Source of the DNA: Desulfovibrio piger ATCC 29098 | GTDB lineage: Bacteria > Desulfobacterota > Desulfovibrionia > Desulfovibrionales > Desulfovibrionaceae | Assembly (NCBI RefSeq): GCF_000156375.1 | Contig: NZ_DS996359.1 | Coordinates: 345,941-409,940, forward strand | Direction: 5' to 3' | DNA length: 64,000 nucleotides | Shown: positions 1 to 9,258 of the stretch, piece by piece | Layout of the letters: each line of letters opens with the position of its first letter | Numbering within the stretch: the stretch's first letter is position 1 | Translations under genes and position numbers: made by a program | Notes under the pieces: model-generated | Told to the model about the DNA's origin: nothing | Databases searched by the model: none | What the model saw: the letters and a program-made list of their open reading frames with translations, nothing else

Positions 1-210
1 ACGGAGGGGAAACGGGGACGGTCCCGTTCGGCGTCGGCGCGACGAACGGCCTCTCCCCCTCGTGCTCCCCCTACCTCTCCAAAACGCGCTCATGGCGTCC
101 CGTGCTCCGCACAGGACGCACGTATCTGTCATGACGGGGCTTTGGGAGAGCTGAAAACAGCCGTGCCGTCATGGGGCAGACACGGGAAGAGGAAGGAAAA
201 CGGGAAAAGG
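1..210. other. Window edge, no gene recognised
   Basis: I see no supportable coding region here. An imperfect inverted repeat (CATGACGG at 130-137 and CCGTCATG at 166-173) lies just downstream of the minus-strand gene ending at 211 and might be part of its 3' end, but there is no T-run. Confidence 0.4.
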
Positions 211-1104
211 TCAGTCCCCCATGCGGGTGACGTGCAGACGGGCGGCCAGGGCTTCCAGCACGCGGGCGGGCGTGACGTTGAAGCCCAGGGCCTCCTGGGC
301 CTCGTTGAACCAGAGGCAGCACTGGACGCGCTTCTCGCGGGGCAGCAGGGCCAGGGCCGTGTCCAGGGGACAGAGGGCATCGTCATTGCCGGACATGACC
401 CGGCTCATGGATTTCTGGCAGGCCAGCAGGATCTGTCCGGCCAGGCGGGCGTCCAGGGCGTTGCGGGCGCCGGTGCGTTCGAACAGGCCGCGGCCGCTGG
501 TGATGAACAGGGCCAGGGCTTCTTCCCAGGGCTGGAGGGCCGGATCACGGGACAGGCTGTCGGGCCAGGGCAGGGTCAGGCAGAGGGAGCGCGAGACCAG
601 CGTGGGCAGGAGCTGTTCGCGCTGGGCGGCCAGCAGGACGAAGCAGGAGGAGGGCGAGGGCTCTTCCAGTGCCTTGAGCAGGGCATTGGCCGCATTGCTG
701 CGGTTCTGTTCCACGCCCATGAGCAGCACCACGCGGCGGCCCTGACCGTGGGGAGCGTCGCGCAGCTTTTGCTTGAGCTCGCGGATATTGTCCACGTTCA
801 GGGCGCGGATGGGGCCGGGATGGGCCTCGTCATCGGCATTGCTGATGCGGCCGTCGTAGGCCAGTACGTCCAGATGCTCACCGGCATCGATCTGCATGCA
901 GGTGGGGCAGATGAGGCAGGGCCCGCCCTCGCTGCCCGGTTGCGGGCAGTTGACGCAGGCGGCCCAGTAGCGGGCCGCGGCCAGACGCTGGGGCTCGGTG
1001 CCGCCTTCCAGCAGCAGTACCTGCGGCGGGTTGGCGGACAGGCGGTGGAGCACCTCGCGGATGCGGTCGAAGCCCGGCGTGCTGATGTCCTGGAAAAGCG
1101 GCAT
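211..1104 (-). CDS. holB: DNA polymerase III delta-prime-like clamp-loader subunit
   Basis: This 297-residue protein matches the clamp-loader delta-prime subunit, which helps load the sliding clamp during replication. Visible signs are a zinc-finger-like cysteine group at about residues 50-70 (CVNC, then CLICPTC), the RFC-box-like stretch NAANALLKALEEP at about 138-150 and a sensor-like LVSRS. The position of the usual Walker A reads EGGTEPQR and lacks GK, which fits delta-prime, a subunit that generally does not hydrolyse ATP. A GAGGG ribosome site precedes the ATG by six bases. The gene stands alone, downstream of purA on the same strand. DnaX is less likely because the P-loop is missing. 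Confidence 0.85.
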   Translation of the reverse strand: MPLFQDISTPGFDRIREVLHRLSANPPQVLLLEGGTEPQRLAAARYWAACVNCPQPGSEGGPCLICPTCMQIDAGEHLDVLAYDGRISNADDEAHPGPIRALNVDNIRELKQKLRDAPHGQGRRVVLLMGVEQNRSNAANALLKALEEPSPSSCFVLLAAQREQLLPTLVSRSLCLTLPWPDSLSRDPALQPWEEALALFITSGRGLFERTGARNALDARLAGQILLACQKSMSRVMSGNDDALCPLDTALALLPREKRVQCCLWFNEAQEALGFNVTPARVLEALAARLHVTRMGD

Positions 1105-1427
1105 GGCGTCCCTCGCGGTGCGGGAGCGTGACGGGCCCGCACCATGGCAGGGCTGCCCAGGTGCGCCTCAGGCTCCACCAAAGATGGTTGGCAGGAAAAG
1201 GGCCGGCCGGACGGGGCGCGGTGCCTGTCCGGGACAGCACGGTGTCATCCGCACTGCCTGTCATGGCCCATGCTCCCCCCGAGGAACGACCGTGCCCATG
1301 TTCGCGTCGTCCCCCTGACAAAAGTTTTTGGAAGGGAGAGGGGGGAGCGCGAGGGGGGAGAGGGAGAACCTTTTTTCAAAAAGGTTTCCCTCTCCCCCCT
1401 CGCAGGATCTATCGCAAGCGCGAACGC
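1105..1427. other. Intergenic region between purA and holB
   Basis: This gap holds copy A of the dispersed hairpin element (1320-1403) directly after the purA stop. The rest, about 1105-1319, shows no gene or clear promoter. Confidence 0.5.
1320..1403 (-). repeat. Dispersed 3'-hairpin element, copy A
   Basis: Read on the minus strand, this begins within about 25 bases after the purA stop. The arms 1351-1376 and 1378-1401 pair as a G/A-rich against C/T-rich stem of more than 20 pairs, closed by a T5/A5 block. A conserved C-rich tail ends in CCAAAAACTTTT. Four further copies occur in the window. This is the GAGAGGG subtype. Confidence 0.85.
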
Positions 1428-2820
<1,393 letters not shown>

Positions 2821-2822
2821 TT

Positions 2823-2851
2823 TTTCTAGCCGCTAACAGCGGACAAGTCAA
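2823..2851 (-). promoter_or_regulatory. Sigma-70-like promoter of purA
   Basis: TTGACT (2846-2851), a 17-base spacer and TAGAAA (2823-2828) are read on the minus strand, giving a start near 2816 and a leader of about 110 bases. Confidence 0.5.
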
Positions 2852-2924
2852 ATGGCCGGGGCCGTCGGGGGAGGAAAATGGGGAAAATTTTATGAGACCC
2901 GCGCGCCGGAGGGGCCGGGGCCGC

Positions 2925-2970
2925 AAAAAAGGGGGGAAGGGACATCCCTGCCGGGATGCTCCTTCCCCCT
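2925..2970 (-). terminator. Intrinsic terminator after the YidC-like/sulfatase fusion gene
   Basis: On the minus strand GGGGGAAGGAGCATCCC pairs across a 4-base loop with GGGATGTCCCTTCCCCC and is followed by six T. It lies about 45 bases after the stop at 3012 and closes the surface-polymer cluster. Confidence 0.85.
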
Positions 2971-3011
2971 TCACGACGCTGCCGGAGCAGCGGGGCCGTC
3001 AGGACGGATGG

Positions 3012-5552
3012 TTATTGGTAGGCGCCTTCGCGCGTGCACTTGGAGGGATCGAACAGGGTGCCTTCCATGCGGTACTGTTCGAAGATGTAGGCATTCTCCT
3101 TGTGTTCGCCCCAGCGCGCGCCGCCGCGGGCATGGGTGAGGATGCGCGGCTTGGGCAGGGCGGCCGGGTCACGCATCTCGAACTCGTCGGAGGTGCCGAC
3201 GCCCTGCAGGGCCAGGGTGGGCACGTCGGCGCTGGACATGAAGGCATCGCTGATGCGCAGCTCGCCGCGCTGATGGGGTTCCTTGACCATCAGGAGGGCG
3301 TGGGGACGGCCGGGAGCGTAGGGCGCGGTCTGGAAGACGGTGCCGTCGGGGAATTCCTTGCCGTCGTTGTAGGCACGCTGCACCCTGGGGCTGTCGCTCT
3401 CGCCGTGGTCGGAGACCAGGATGATGCGCGTATTGTCGTAGATGCCGGCTTCCTTGAGCTGGTCGAAGAAGATCATCAGGTAGCGCAGCAGGTGGCGTTC
3501 GGCGTAGTAGTGCTCGGGCAGCACGCCGTTGACGAAGAAGAGCTGGCCCTCGGTGGCCGGATAGGGGTCGGCCACGATCTCGGGCTGGCCGTCCTTGAGG
3601 TCGGGGGCGTAGTGCCACATGTAGTGGGACAGCATGGTGTAGAAGACCTTGGCCGTGCTGCGCGGGGCATCGGTGGTGATGCCCGAGGTGAAGGCGAAGC
3701 GGAAAAAGGCGTCGCCCGCGCGGCAGGCGTCCATGCTGGCCACCAGGATGCCGTCGCCGGCGTCATGCCAGTTGCCGTCGTCGTAGATCTTCTGCTTGAT
3801 GATGTTGGGCGAGGCCTGGAACAGGCCCAGCATGGCGAAGAAGCTGCTGAAGTCCCGCAGGCTGGTGCCCTGGTGGTACTTGAGCTGGAAGTCGTCCTTG
3901 ACCTGGGGCACGGTGGTGACGTTCTCCACCTTGCCGAGGTGACGCTCGTAGAACTCTTGGTTGAAGAAGTCCAGGCCGTTGAGCATGCAGACGTCGTAGC
4001 CGTTGGCGGCGAAGTTGCGGGGCATCACGGCAAAGGCGCTGTTGATGTTCTCTTCCAGCGTCACGTCGCGGCGGGCGTTGACGGCCGCCGGGCTGTAGGC
4101 ATGGCCGCCGTAGATGCTGGGCAGGCTCATGACCGTGGCGTCGGCCATGGAGATGGTGTCGGGGTACCAGACGAAGCCGTCCATGCCCTTGCGGAAGCCG
4201 TTGGTGAACCAGGGGTCGTCCAGCATCCGTTCGATATGGCCGCCGGTGAACATGTCCATGACGATGACGATGACGTTCTCGCCGTCCTTGGAATAGGACT
4301 GCATGTCAGCCACGTAGGCGGGCGGGGTGAAGCTGGTCTTGGCCTGTTCGGGCTCTTCGGCGGTCAGGGCGTTCCAGGCCGTGAGGGCCACCAGGGAGAA
4401 CACGGCGATGGAGAGCACGCGCGGCAGCTGCAGGCGCACCTTGGGGAAGGCGAACAGCAGGGCCGTCAGGCCCAGGGCCACCAGCACGGGAAGCAGGCCG
4501 TCCTTGAAGGTGCTCATGGGGCCGGTGAGGGCGGCCTCACGCAGGAAGCGGATGCCGTCCAGGGCACCGAAGTGGCCGGGCAGCACGAAAAGGTTCACGA
4601 AGGCGAGGCACAGGGCCCAGAAGGCCACGAAGGCCGGGATGGTCTTGGCTTTGGCCGGGAACCAGAGCCAGAGCACGAAGACCACGAAGAAGGTCAGCGA
4701 AAGATAGCGCACCATGCCCAGCAGCACGTCCAGGGGACCGGCGGCGAAGAAGTTGGGGTCGCTGGCGTAGGACTGGAAGGGCACGTACAGGAAGATCAGG
4801 ATGGCCAGACCGGCGCAGGACAGGCTATAGACCGAGCGCATGGTGGCGGCCATGACGGTGTTCATGCCGCCCTGGGCAAAGCCGGGCTTGCGGAAGCGGG
4901 GCAGGCGGATGGGCAGGCGCAGGTTCTGGAGCAGGAAGAAGACGTTGTTCATGGTCCAGAAGATGAGCAGGGCCGAGGCCGCGTTGTACAGCAGCGCCAG
5001 GAAGAAAAAGGCGATGATGATGGCCTGCAGGGTGTCCTTGCGCGTCAGGCCCGGGGTGGTCAGCGTGGCGATGATGTTGACCACGGTCATGACGATGGGC
5101 AGGGCGTTGACGCCCCAGAGCAGGCCGTCGGGCTGCGAAAGGTCGGGGATCATCAGGCAGGGCTGGCCCTGCAGCTGGGTGAGCCCCAGGATCATGTAGT
5201 AGGCGCCGGTCAGGAAGGGGATCTGCAGGGCCACGCCGAAGGCCGAACGGACGGCCAGCAGCGGATGGTAGGCGTAGCGCTTGTAGAGGTTGTTGATGCG
5301 GCGCTGGCGCTCGGCCCCCTTGGATTCCTTGCGGATGCGGGCCAGCTGCGGGGCCATGATCATCTGGAGCTTCTTTTCCCGGGCCTGGGTGCCCACGGCC
5401 AGACGTCCCAGGGGGATGAAGGCCACGGCGCTGATGCAGGACAGGACGAGGATGCTCAGGCCGTAGTTGTGGGTGAACTGGAGGCTGCCGAGATAGATGG
5501 CCCGGTAGATGATCTCGATGGGCAGGATGAATATCTCATACAGAAGCGACAT
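3012..5552 (-). CDS. YidC/Oxa1-like membrane domain fused to a sulfatase/phosphoglycerol-transferase-fold domain
   Basis: The 846-residue protein has two recognisable parts. Residues 1 to about 250 resemble the YidC/Oxa1 core: a first membrane segment, a basic amphipathic hairpin (REKKLQMIMAPQLARIRKE ... NNLYKRYAYHPLL), then QIPFLTGAYYMI and further membrane helices. Four or five more helices run to about residue 415. From about 424 a presumably periplasmic alkaline-phosphatase-superfamily domain shows VIVIVMDMFTGG (metal ligand D), ADATVMSLPSIYGG (probable nucleophile region, as in lipoteichoic-acid synthase and phosphoglycerol transferases), LVSDHGES near 716, and a late HALLMVKEPH...SSADVPTLALQGVG stretch typical of sulfatases. 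It lies 36 bases after the TagF-like gene. A transferase adding a phosphodiester group to an envelope polymer is my inference; a hydrolase is possible. Confidence 0.75.
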   Translation of the reverse strand: MSLLYEIFILPIEIIYRAIYLGSLQFTHNYGLSILVLSCISAVAFIPLGRLAVGTQAREKKLQMIMAPQLARIRKESKGAERQRRINNLYKRYAYHPLLAVRSAFGVALQIPFLTGAYYMILGLTQLQGQPCLMIPDLSQPDGLLWGVNALPIVMTVVNIIATLTTPGLTRKDTLQAIIIAFFFLALLYNAASALLIFWTMNNVFFLLQNLRLPIRLPRFRKPGFAQGGMNTVMAATMRSVYSLSCAGLAILIFLYVPFQSYASDPNFFAAGPLDVLLGMVRYLSLTFFVVFVLWLWFPAKAKTIPAFVAFWALCLAFVNLFVLPGHFGALDGIRFLREAALTGPMSTFKDGLLPVLVALGLTALLFAFPKVRLQLPRVLSIAVFSLVALTAWNALTAEEPEQAKTSFTPPAYVADMQSYSKDGENVIVIVMDMFTGGHIERMLDDPWFTNGFRKGMDGFVWYPDTISMADATVMSLPSIYGGHAYSPAAVNARRDVTLEENINSAFAVMPRNFAANGYDVCMLNGLDFFNQEFYERHLGKVENVTTVPQVKDDFQLKYHQGTSLRDFSSFFAMLGLFQASPNIIKQKIYDDGNWHDAGDGILVASMDACRAGDAFFRFAFTSGITTDAPRSTAKVFYTMLSHYMWHYAPDLKDGQPEIVADPYPATEGQLFFVNGVLPEHYYAERHLLRYLMIFFDQLKEAGIYDNTRIILVSDHGESDSPRVQRAYNDGKEFPDGTVFQTAPYAPGRPHALLMVKEPHQRGELRISDAFMSSADVPTLALQGVGTSDEFEMRDPAALPKPRILTHARGGARWGEHKENAYIFEQYRMEGTLFDPSKCTREGAYQ

Positions 5553-5588
5553 GGCGTTTCCTTGAAAGCATATCCGGCAAGGGCCGTG

Positions 5589-6923
5589 CTATTTCGTTTT
5601 GGGAGCGGCAGCTTCGGCCGCGTGTTCGGCGTCCATGCGGGCCAGGGTGTCCACGGTCCACTGGGCGATGGCTTCACCGCTCTGGCCCCAGCAGGCCACG
5701 GATTCCTCGCGGAAGGCGGCGATGGCGGAAGAGGGCGTCTTGAGGGCGCGTTCCACCACGGGCACGATGTTGTTGAAGTCCTCGGGCGAGACCACTTCGC
5801 CCAGACGGGCGGCCACGGTGTCTTCCCAGATGACGCCCAGGTCCGCCACCTCGTAGAGTTCGGGGTTGCGCACGGGGATGTCCAGGGTGATGACGGGCTT
5901 TTCGTAAAGGAAGGCGAAGTCGAAGCGCACGCAGGACTTGTCCGAGATCATGACGTCGGCCCGGCTCATGGAGGCGGTGGCGTCCATCTCGGTATCGAAG
6001 CTGACGTTGGGGTAGTCGCGCAGCATCTCGTGGATGGTGTCCAGCATCTCGGTCTCCACCTTGAGGGACTGGGGATGCGGGCGCAGGATCACGTCATAGC
6101 CGGCCTTGGCCAGATCCAGCAGGAAGTTGGGGCCGCAGATGTTGAGGCAGCCCTTGTTGCCCCACGAGGGCGCCACCAGCACCACGGGCGGGGTGCTCTG
6201 GCCTTCCTTCTTGTGGGCCTTGGCGGCCAGCTCGTCCAGATAGGGCAGGCCCAGGGAGACGCATTCCTTGGGCGGCAGGCCGCGCAGCTTTTCCACCTTG
6301 CGGATGCTGGGCAGCATGAAGTCGCCCACCATCAGGACGGCGTCGTAATGGTCCAGGGAGCCTTTCTGGTACATGGCGATGTCGCCCACGCCGTGGCAGA
6401 TATGGGCCAGGTTGGTCACGCGGCGCGGACGCGGCATGGGAAAGCCGGGCGTGCCGATGTTGGGCGTGGTGGAGAGCATGATGTCGGCGTGACGACCGGC
6501 GGCGCGGGCAAAGGCCGCGGAACCCGTGCCGATATAGCGCGAGTTCATGAGGTCGTTCTCGATGGTCAGGGCCGGGTCCTCCACATCCATGGTGATGTAG
6601 GAGAAGGGCACGCCGCGGCGCAGGAAGGCGTCGATGACGGGCTTGAAGGTATAGTAGTAGCTGCGGCCTTCGGAGAACATGAGGATGCGCTCGTGGTGCA
6701 GCTGCTTTTCGGGACGGCGTTCGCCCTTGGCCTTGCCCATGATGGCGTAGACGATGTTCTTGACGAAATAGAGCACCGTACCCACCAGGCTGATGGCCAG
6801 GTAGACCAGCACGTTGCCCGTGCCGGGGTCGAGGTAGGCGTAGGAGGGCGCGGGGAACAGGGCTTCCAGCACCAGCCAGAGGCCCAGATAGGCGCCCACG
6901 GAAATCAGAAAACCGCGCTTCAT
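5589..6923 (-). CDS. TagF/TagB-like CDP-glycerol (polyol-phosphate) glycerophosphotransferase
   Basis: The 444-residue protein starts with one or two membrane segments (residues 1-65), then carries the CDP-glycerol glycerophosphotransferase domain. Diagnostic stretches are VLVAPSWGNKG, ILRPHPQS, and ADVMISDKSCVRFDFAFLYEKPVITLD, which contains the family's SD...S...D...KP pattern. Members transfer glycerol- or ribitol-phosphate from CDP-polyols onto glycans or teichoic acid primers at the inner membrane face. The ATG at 6923 overlaps the stop of the LicCA-like gene by four bases (ATGA), so the two are translationally coupled. A shorter version without large N-terminal domains suggests a polymer-capping or glycan-modifying role rather than polymerisation of long chains. 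Confidence 0.8.
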   Translation of the reverse strand: MKRGFLISVGAYLGLWLVLEALFPAPSYAYLDPGTGNVLVYLAISLVGTVLYFVKNIVYAIMGKAKGERRPEKQLHHERILMFSEGRSYYYTFKPVIDAFLRRGVPFSYITMDVEDPALTIENDLMNSRYIGTGSAAFARAAGRHADIMLSTTPNIGTPGFPMPRPRRVTNLAHICHGVGDIAMYQKGSLDHYDAVLMVGDFMLPSIRKVEKLRGLPPKECVSLGLPYLDELAAKAHKKEGQSTPPVVLVAPSWGNKGCLNICGPNFLLDLAKAGYDVILRPHPQSLKVETEMLDTIHEMLRDYPNVSFDTEMDATASMSRADVMISDKSCVRFDFAFLYEKPVITLDIPVRNPELYEVADLGVIWEDTVAARLGEVVSPEDFNNIVPVVERALKTPSSAIAAFREESVACWGQSGEAIAQWTVDTLARMDAEHAAEAAAPKTK

Positions 6924-8398
6924 GCCAGTTTTTCTCCGCGTTGCAGCAGTTTCAGGTTGCGGTCCATTTCCGCGATGCGGCCACGACCGTAGTCGATGCA
7001 CTCGCGGTAGAAGCCCCACAGGCCCCAGATGTAATCCACGATGATCATGGCCTTGAGCAGGCGGGTGCGGTCCGCGCCGCTGGCTTCGATGAAGCTGTCC
7101 AGCAGGGGGCCGGAAAGACGGGTCTCGGTGATGAAGCTGGCGTAGTCCCAGTAGGGCGAGCAGAAACAGGCGTATTCGAAGTCGATGAGCTTGATGTCGT
7201 CGCCCTTGCGCAGGATGTTCTCCAGCACGAAGTCGCGATGGCAGAAGCGCTTCTCGTCGCTGTCCATCTCGCGGGCGAAATCGTAGAACAGGCTGCGTTC
7301 GTGATCGGCCAGCAGGTTGACGCCGCTCTGGCGTTCGTAGAGCTTGACCTCGGAAAGCACGGAGAGCACGGCGCTGGGGCCGTACTTTTCGCGGAAGCCC
7401 TCAGGCATGCGGATGTCATGCAGACGGCGCATGATGTCCACCACACCGCGCACCTCGAACTGGTCCAGGGTGTCGTGGTTCAGGATGCGGTAGCCTTCCA
7501 GAAAGTCCGTGGTCTTGATGCCGCCCGCGTAGAAGTGGCACTCGGGCGTGATGTCCAGATCCTTCACCATTTCCAGCATGGCCGCTTCCACGCTGCGGTC
7601 GATGATCTGGTCGGTGCCCTGGCCGGGGATGCGCAGCACAAGGCCCTTGCCGTCCAGCTGGATGTGGTAGGTATCGTTGGTCAGGCTCTTGAGCTTTTGG
7701 GCCATCTGGGTCTCGGAGCACTGGTCGGCCAGCTCGTCGGGCGTCAGCAGGCCCAGGGAAAGGGCGTCGCTCAGGCTGTCGATCTCGCAGAGCAGCATCT
7801 TCACCCGCGTGGCGTAGACGGGCACGCGGTCCAGGATGCGGATGACGGAGTCTTCCCAGTAGTCGTCCGGGCCGCTCTTGTCCAGTTCCTCGCGGATGAG
7901 GGCCGCGGCCTCCTCGGTCCAGTAGGAGACGCCGGACATGCAGTAGCCCGAGGGCGAATCCTTGCGCACGGAGACCACGCGGTCGTCGGCATCGGTGATC
8001 AGTTCCCACTCGTTGCCCTGCTGGGTCTGCTGGCAGATGAACTGCGAGACCCCGGGACGCACCAGGGGCACCACCGGACGGCGGATGTAGGTGTCACCGT
8101 CGATGACCAGGCTGTCGCCCAGGCGGTGGGCCACCAGCTGGAGGGAGGAATAATTGTTGGCCGTGGCATACTGCGCCGAGACGATGAGCTGGACGCCGTA
8201 TTTGTCCACGAGATAGTTGAAGCATTCGTGTTTGTAACCGACCACCAGGGCGATGTCGGTGACGCCGTCGGCATGGAGCTGGCGGATGGTACGTTCCACC
8301 AGCGGATAACCGCCGATGTAGAGCAGGGGCTTGGGCTTCAGATAGGTGAAGGGGCGCAGACGCGTCCCGAAGCCGGCACAAAGAATGTTGGCACGCAT
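6920..8398 (-). CDS. Nucleotidyltransferase-choline/ethanolamine kinase fusion (LicC-LicA-like)
   Basis: Residues 1 to about 230 form a sugar-phosphate/phosphocholine nucleotidyltransferase: MRANILCAGFGTRLRPFT with the conserved KPKPLLYIGG, then VIDGDTYI. Residues about 250-492 form a choline-kinase/aminoglycoside-phosphotransferase domain with the catalytic loop CHRDFVLENIL near 385 and the metal-binding LIDFEYA. Together they could phosphorylate a small alcohol such as choline and activate it with CTP, as LicA and LicC do separately. The ATG at 8398 is preferred over the GTG at 8407 because AGGAG lies eight bases before it. It heads a three-gene run with the TagF-like and YidC-like/sulfatase genes. 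The actual substrate (choline, ethanolamine, glycerol) cannot be read from sequence. Confidence 0.82.
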   Translation of the reverse strand: MRANILCAGFGTRLRPFTYLKPKPLLYIGGYPLVERTIRQLHADGVTDIALVVGYKHECFNYLVDKYGVQLIVSAQYATANNYSSLQLVAHRLGDSLVIDGDTYIRRPVVPLVRPGVSQFICQQTQQGNEWELITDADDRVVSVRKDSPSGYCMSGVSYWTEEAAALIREELDKSGPDDYWEDSVIRILDRVPVYATRVKMLLCEIDSLSDALSLGLLTPDELADQCSETQMAQKLKSLTNDTYHIQLDGKGLVLRIPGQGTDQIIDRSVEAAMLEMVKDLDITPECHFYAGGIKTTDFLEGYRILNHDTLDQFEVRGVVDIMRRLHDIRMPEGFREKYGPSAVLSVLSEVKLYERQSGVNLLADHERSLFYDFAREMDSDEKRFCHRDFVLENILRKGDDIKLIDFEYACFCSPYWDYASFITETRLSGPLLDSFIEASGADRTRLLKAMIIVDYIWGLWGFYRECIDYGRGRIAEMDRNLKLLQRGEKLA

Positions 8399-8407
8399 GG
8401 GAACCAC

Positions 8408-8680
8408 TCCTGTGCGTTGTGCGGGGATGTGACGGACATCCCCGATGCTGGTGAGGGGGACTGCGCTTGCGCAGGAAAACCTTTCCCCCGGGGTTCGCGA
8501 TCCCGGATGCCGTATCCGGGGTGCGGAGGTTTCTCACGACACGCAAAAAAAAGGCAAGGGCTGTCTGGCGGTTGCCGCCGGACGGGTCGGGCCGGAAGGT
8601 CGGAAGACGGCCCGGCCAATGCTGTACAAGGCGAAGCGTCAGTTTTTTGTGAGTGAAGTTCGAACTGGGGGAGATCCCGC
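8408..8680. other. Intergenic region upstream of the surface-polymer cluster
   Basis: No gene is seen. On the minus strand GGCAA...TTGCC (14-base loop) followed by eight T at 8545-8552 could be a weak terminator for the gene at 8681-9043. Confidence 0.3.
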
Positions 8681-9043
8681 TCAGTCGTCCTTGCGGGAGG
8701 TGGCCGTATCCCCCGGCGCGGGACGGAACGAAAGGACACGGCAGCGGTGCGGCGCGGGGGCCTCCGCCTGGCCCTGCATCAGGTCGAAGTCGGGGGCCAG
8801 GGGCTGGGCCGCGGGGGCGGGGCCGTCCTCATGCGGCTGGGCCTGCTGTGCCCAATAATAATTGAACAGCTGGTTCTTGTAGCGTTTGGCCTGGATCATG
8901 GAAAAGACCAGGACGGCCTCTTCCCAGCGCTGGGTCGGTTCGAAACGGCTGGCGATGGTGGCGTACTTGCTCCACAGCGACATGAGCGATGCCTCGTCGA
9001 GGGCATCCAGCTGGCGGGCAAGGCGGGTGAGCAGTTTTTCCAT
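8681..9043 (-). CDS. Conserved-looking small hypothetical protein
   Basis: The 120-residue product has a helical N-terminal part (LLTRLARQLDALDEASLMSLWSKY, then a stretch rich in aromatic and basic residues around KRYKNQLFNYYWAQQ) and a Pro/Ala-rich tail after about residue 75. I do not recognise a family. The ATG at 9043 is chosen because GGAGG lies seven bases upstream; the open frame extends further to 9091. The gene is divergent from purH, with a 215-base shared upstream region. The predicted protein is probably cytosolic: no signal peptide or membrane segment is visible. Confidence 0.6.
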   Translation of the reverse strand: MEKLLTRLARQLDALDEASLMSLWSKYATIASRFEPTQRWEEAVLVFSMIQAKRYKNQLFNYYWAQQAQPHEDGPAPAAQPLAPDFDLMQGQAEAPAPHRCRVLSFRPAPGDTATSRKDD

Positions 9044-9129
9044 GGTTTCCTCCGGCAGAAGCGCGTATATCGCGCCGTCGTTATGGCCCATTTGCGGGCC
9101 TGCGTCAAATCCGGCGCCTCTTCGGGCCA

Positions 9130-9158
9130 GCGGAAGGCCCCCCCGGCGGGCCTTCCGC
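9130..9158. promoter_or_regulatory. Hairpin between the hypothetical gene and purH
   Basis: GCGGAAGGCCC (9130-9140) pairs perfectly with GGGCCTTCCGC (9148-9158). It lies about 100 bases before the purH start, in the shared divergent region. There is no T-run, so a leader or operator structure is possible; its role is unknown. Confidence 0.4.
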
Positions 9159-9258
9159 CCTTTGGGGCATGTACTGGTGGACAGGGGCGTTTTGTGCTAC
9201 ACCATTGCCGCGCCGCGAAGCGCTTTCACCTTTTTTGCTAGGCATACCTGGAGGCATC

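Noticed and set aside
2892-6992. A plus-strand open frame of about 1366 codons
   Set aside because: It lies opposite three well-supported minus-strand genes. Its composition (Gly/His/Val/Gln repeats) is the usual antisense frame of GC-rich genes.
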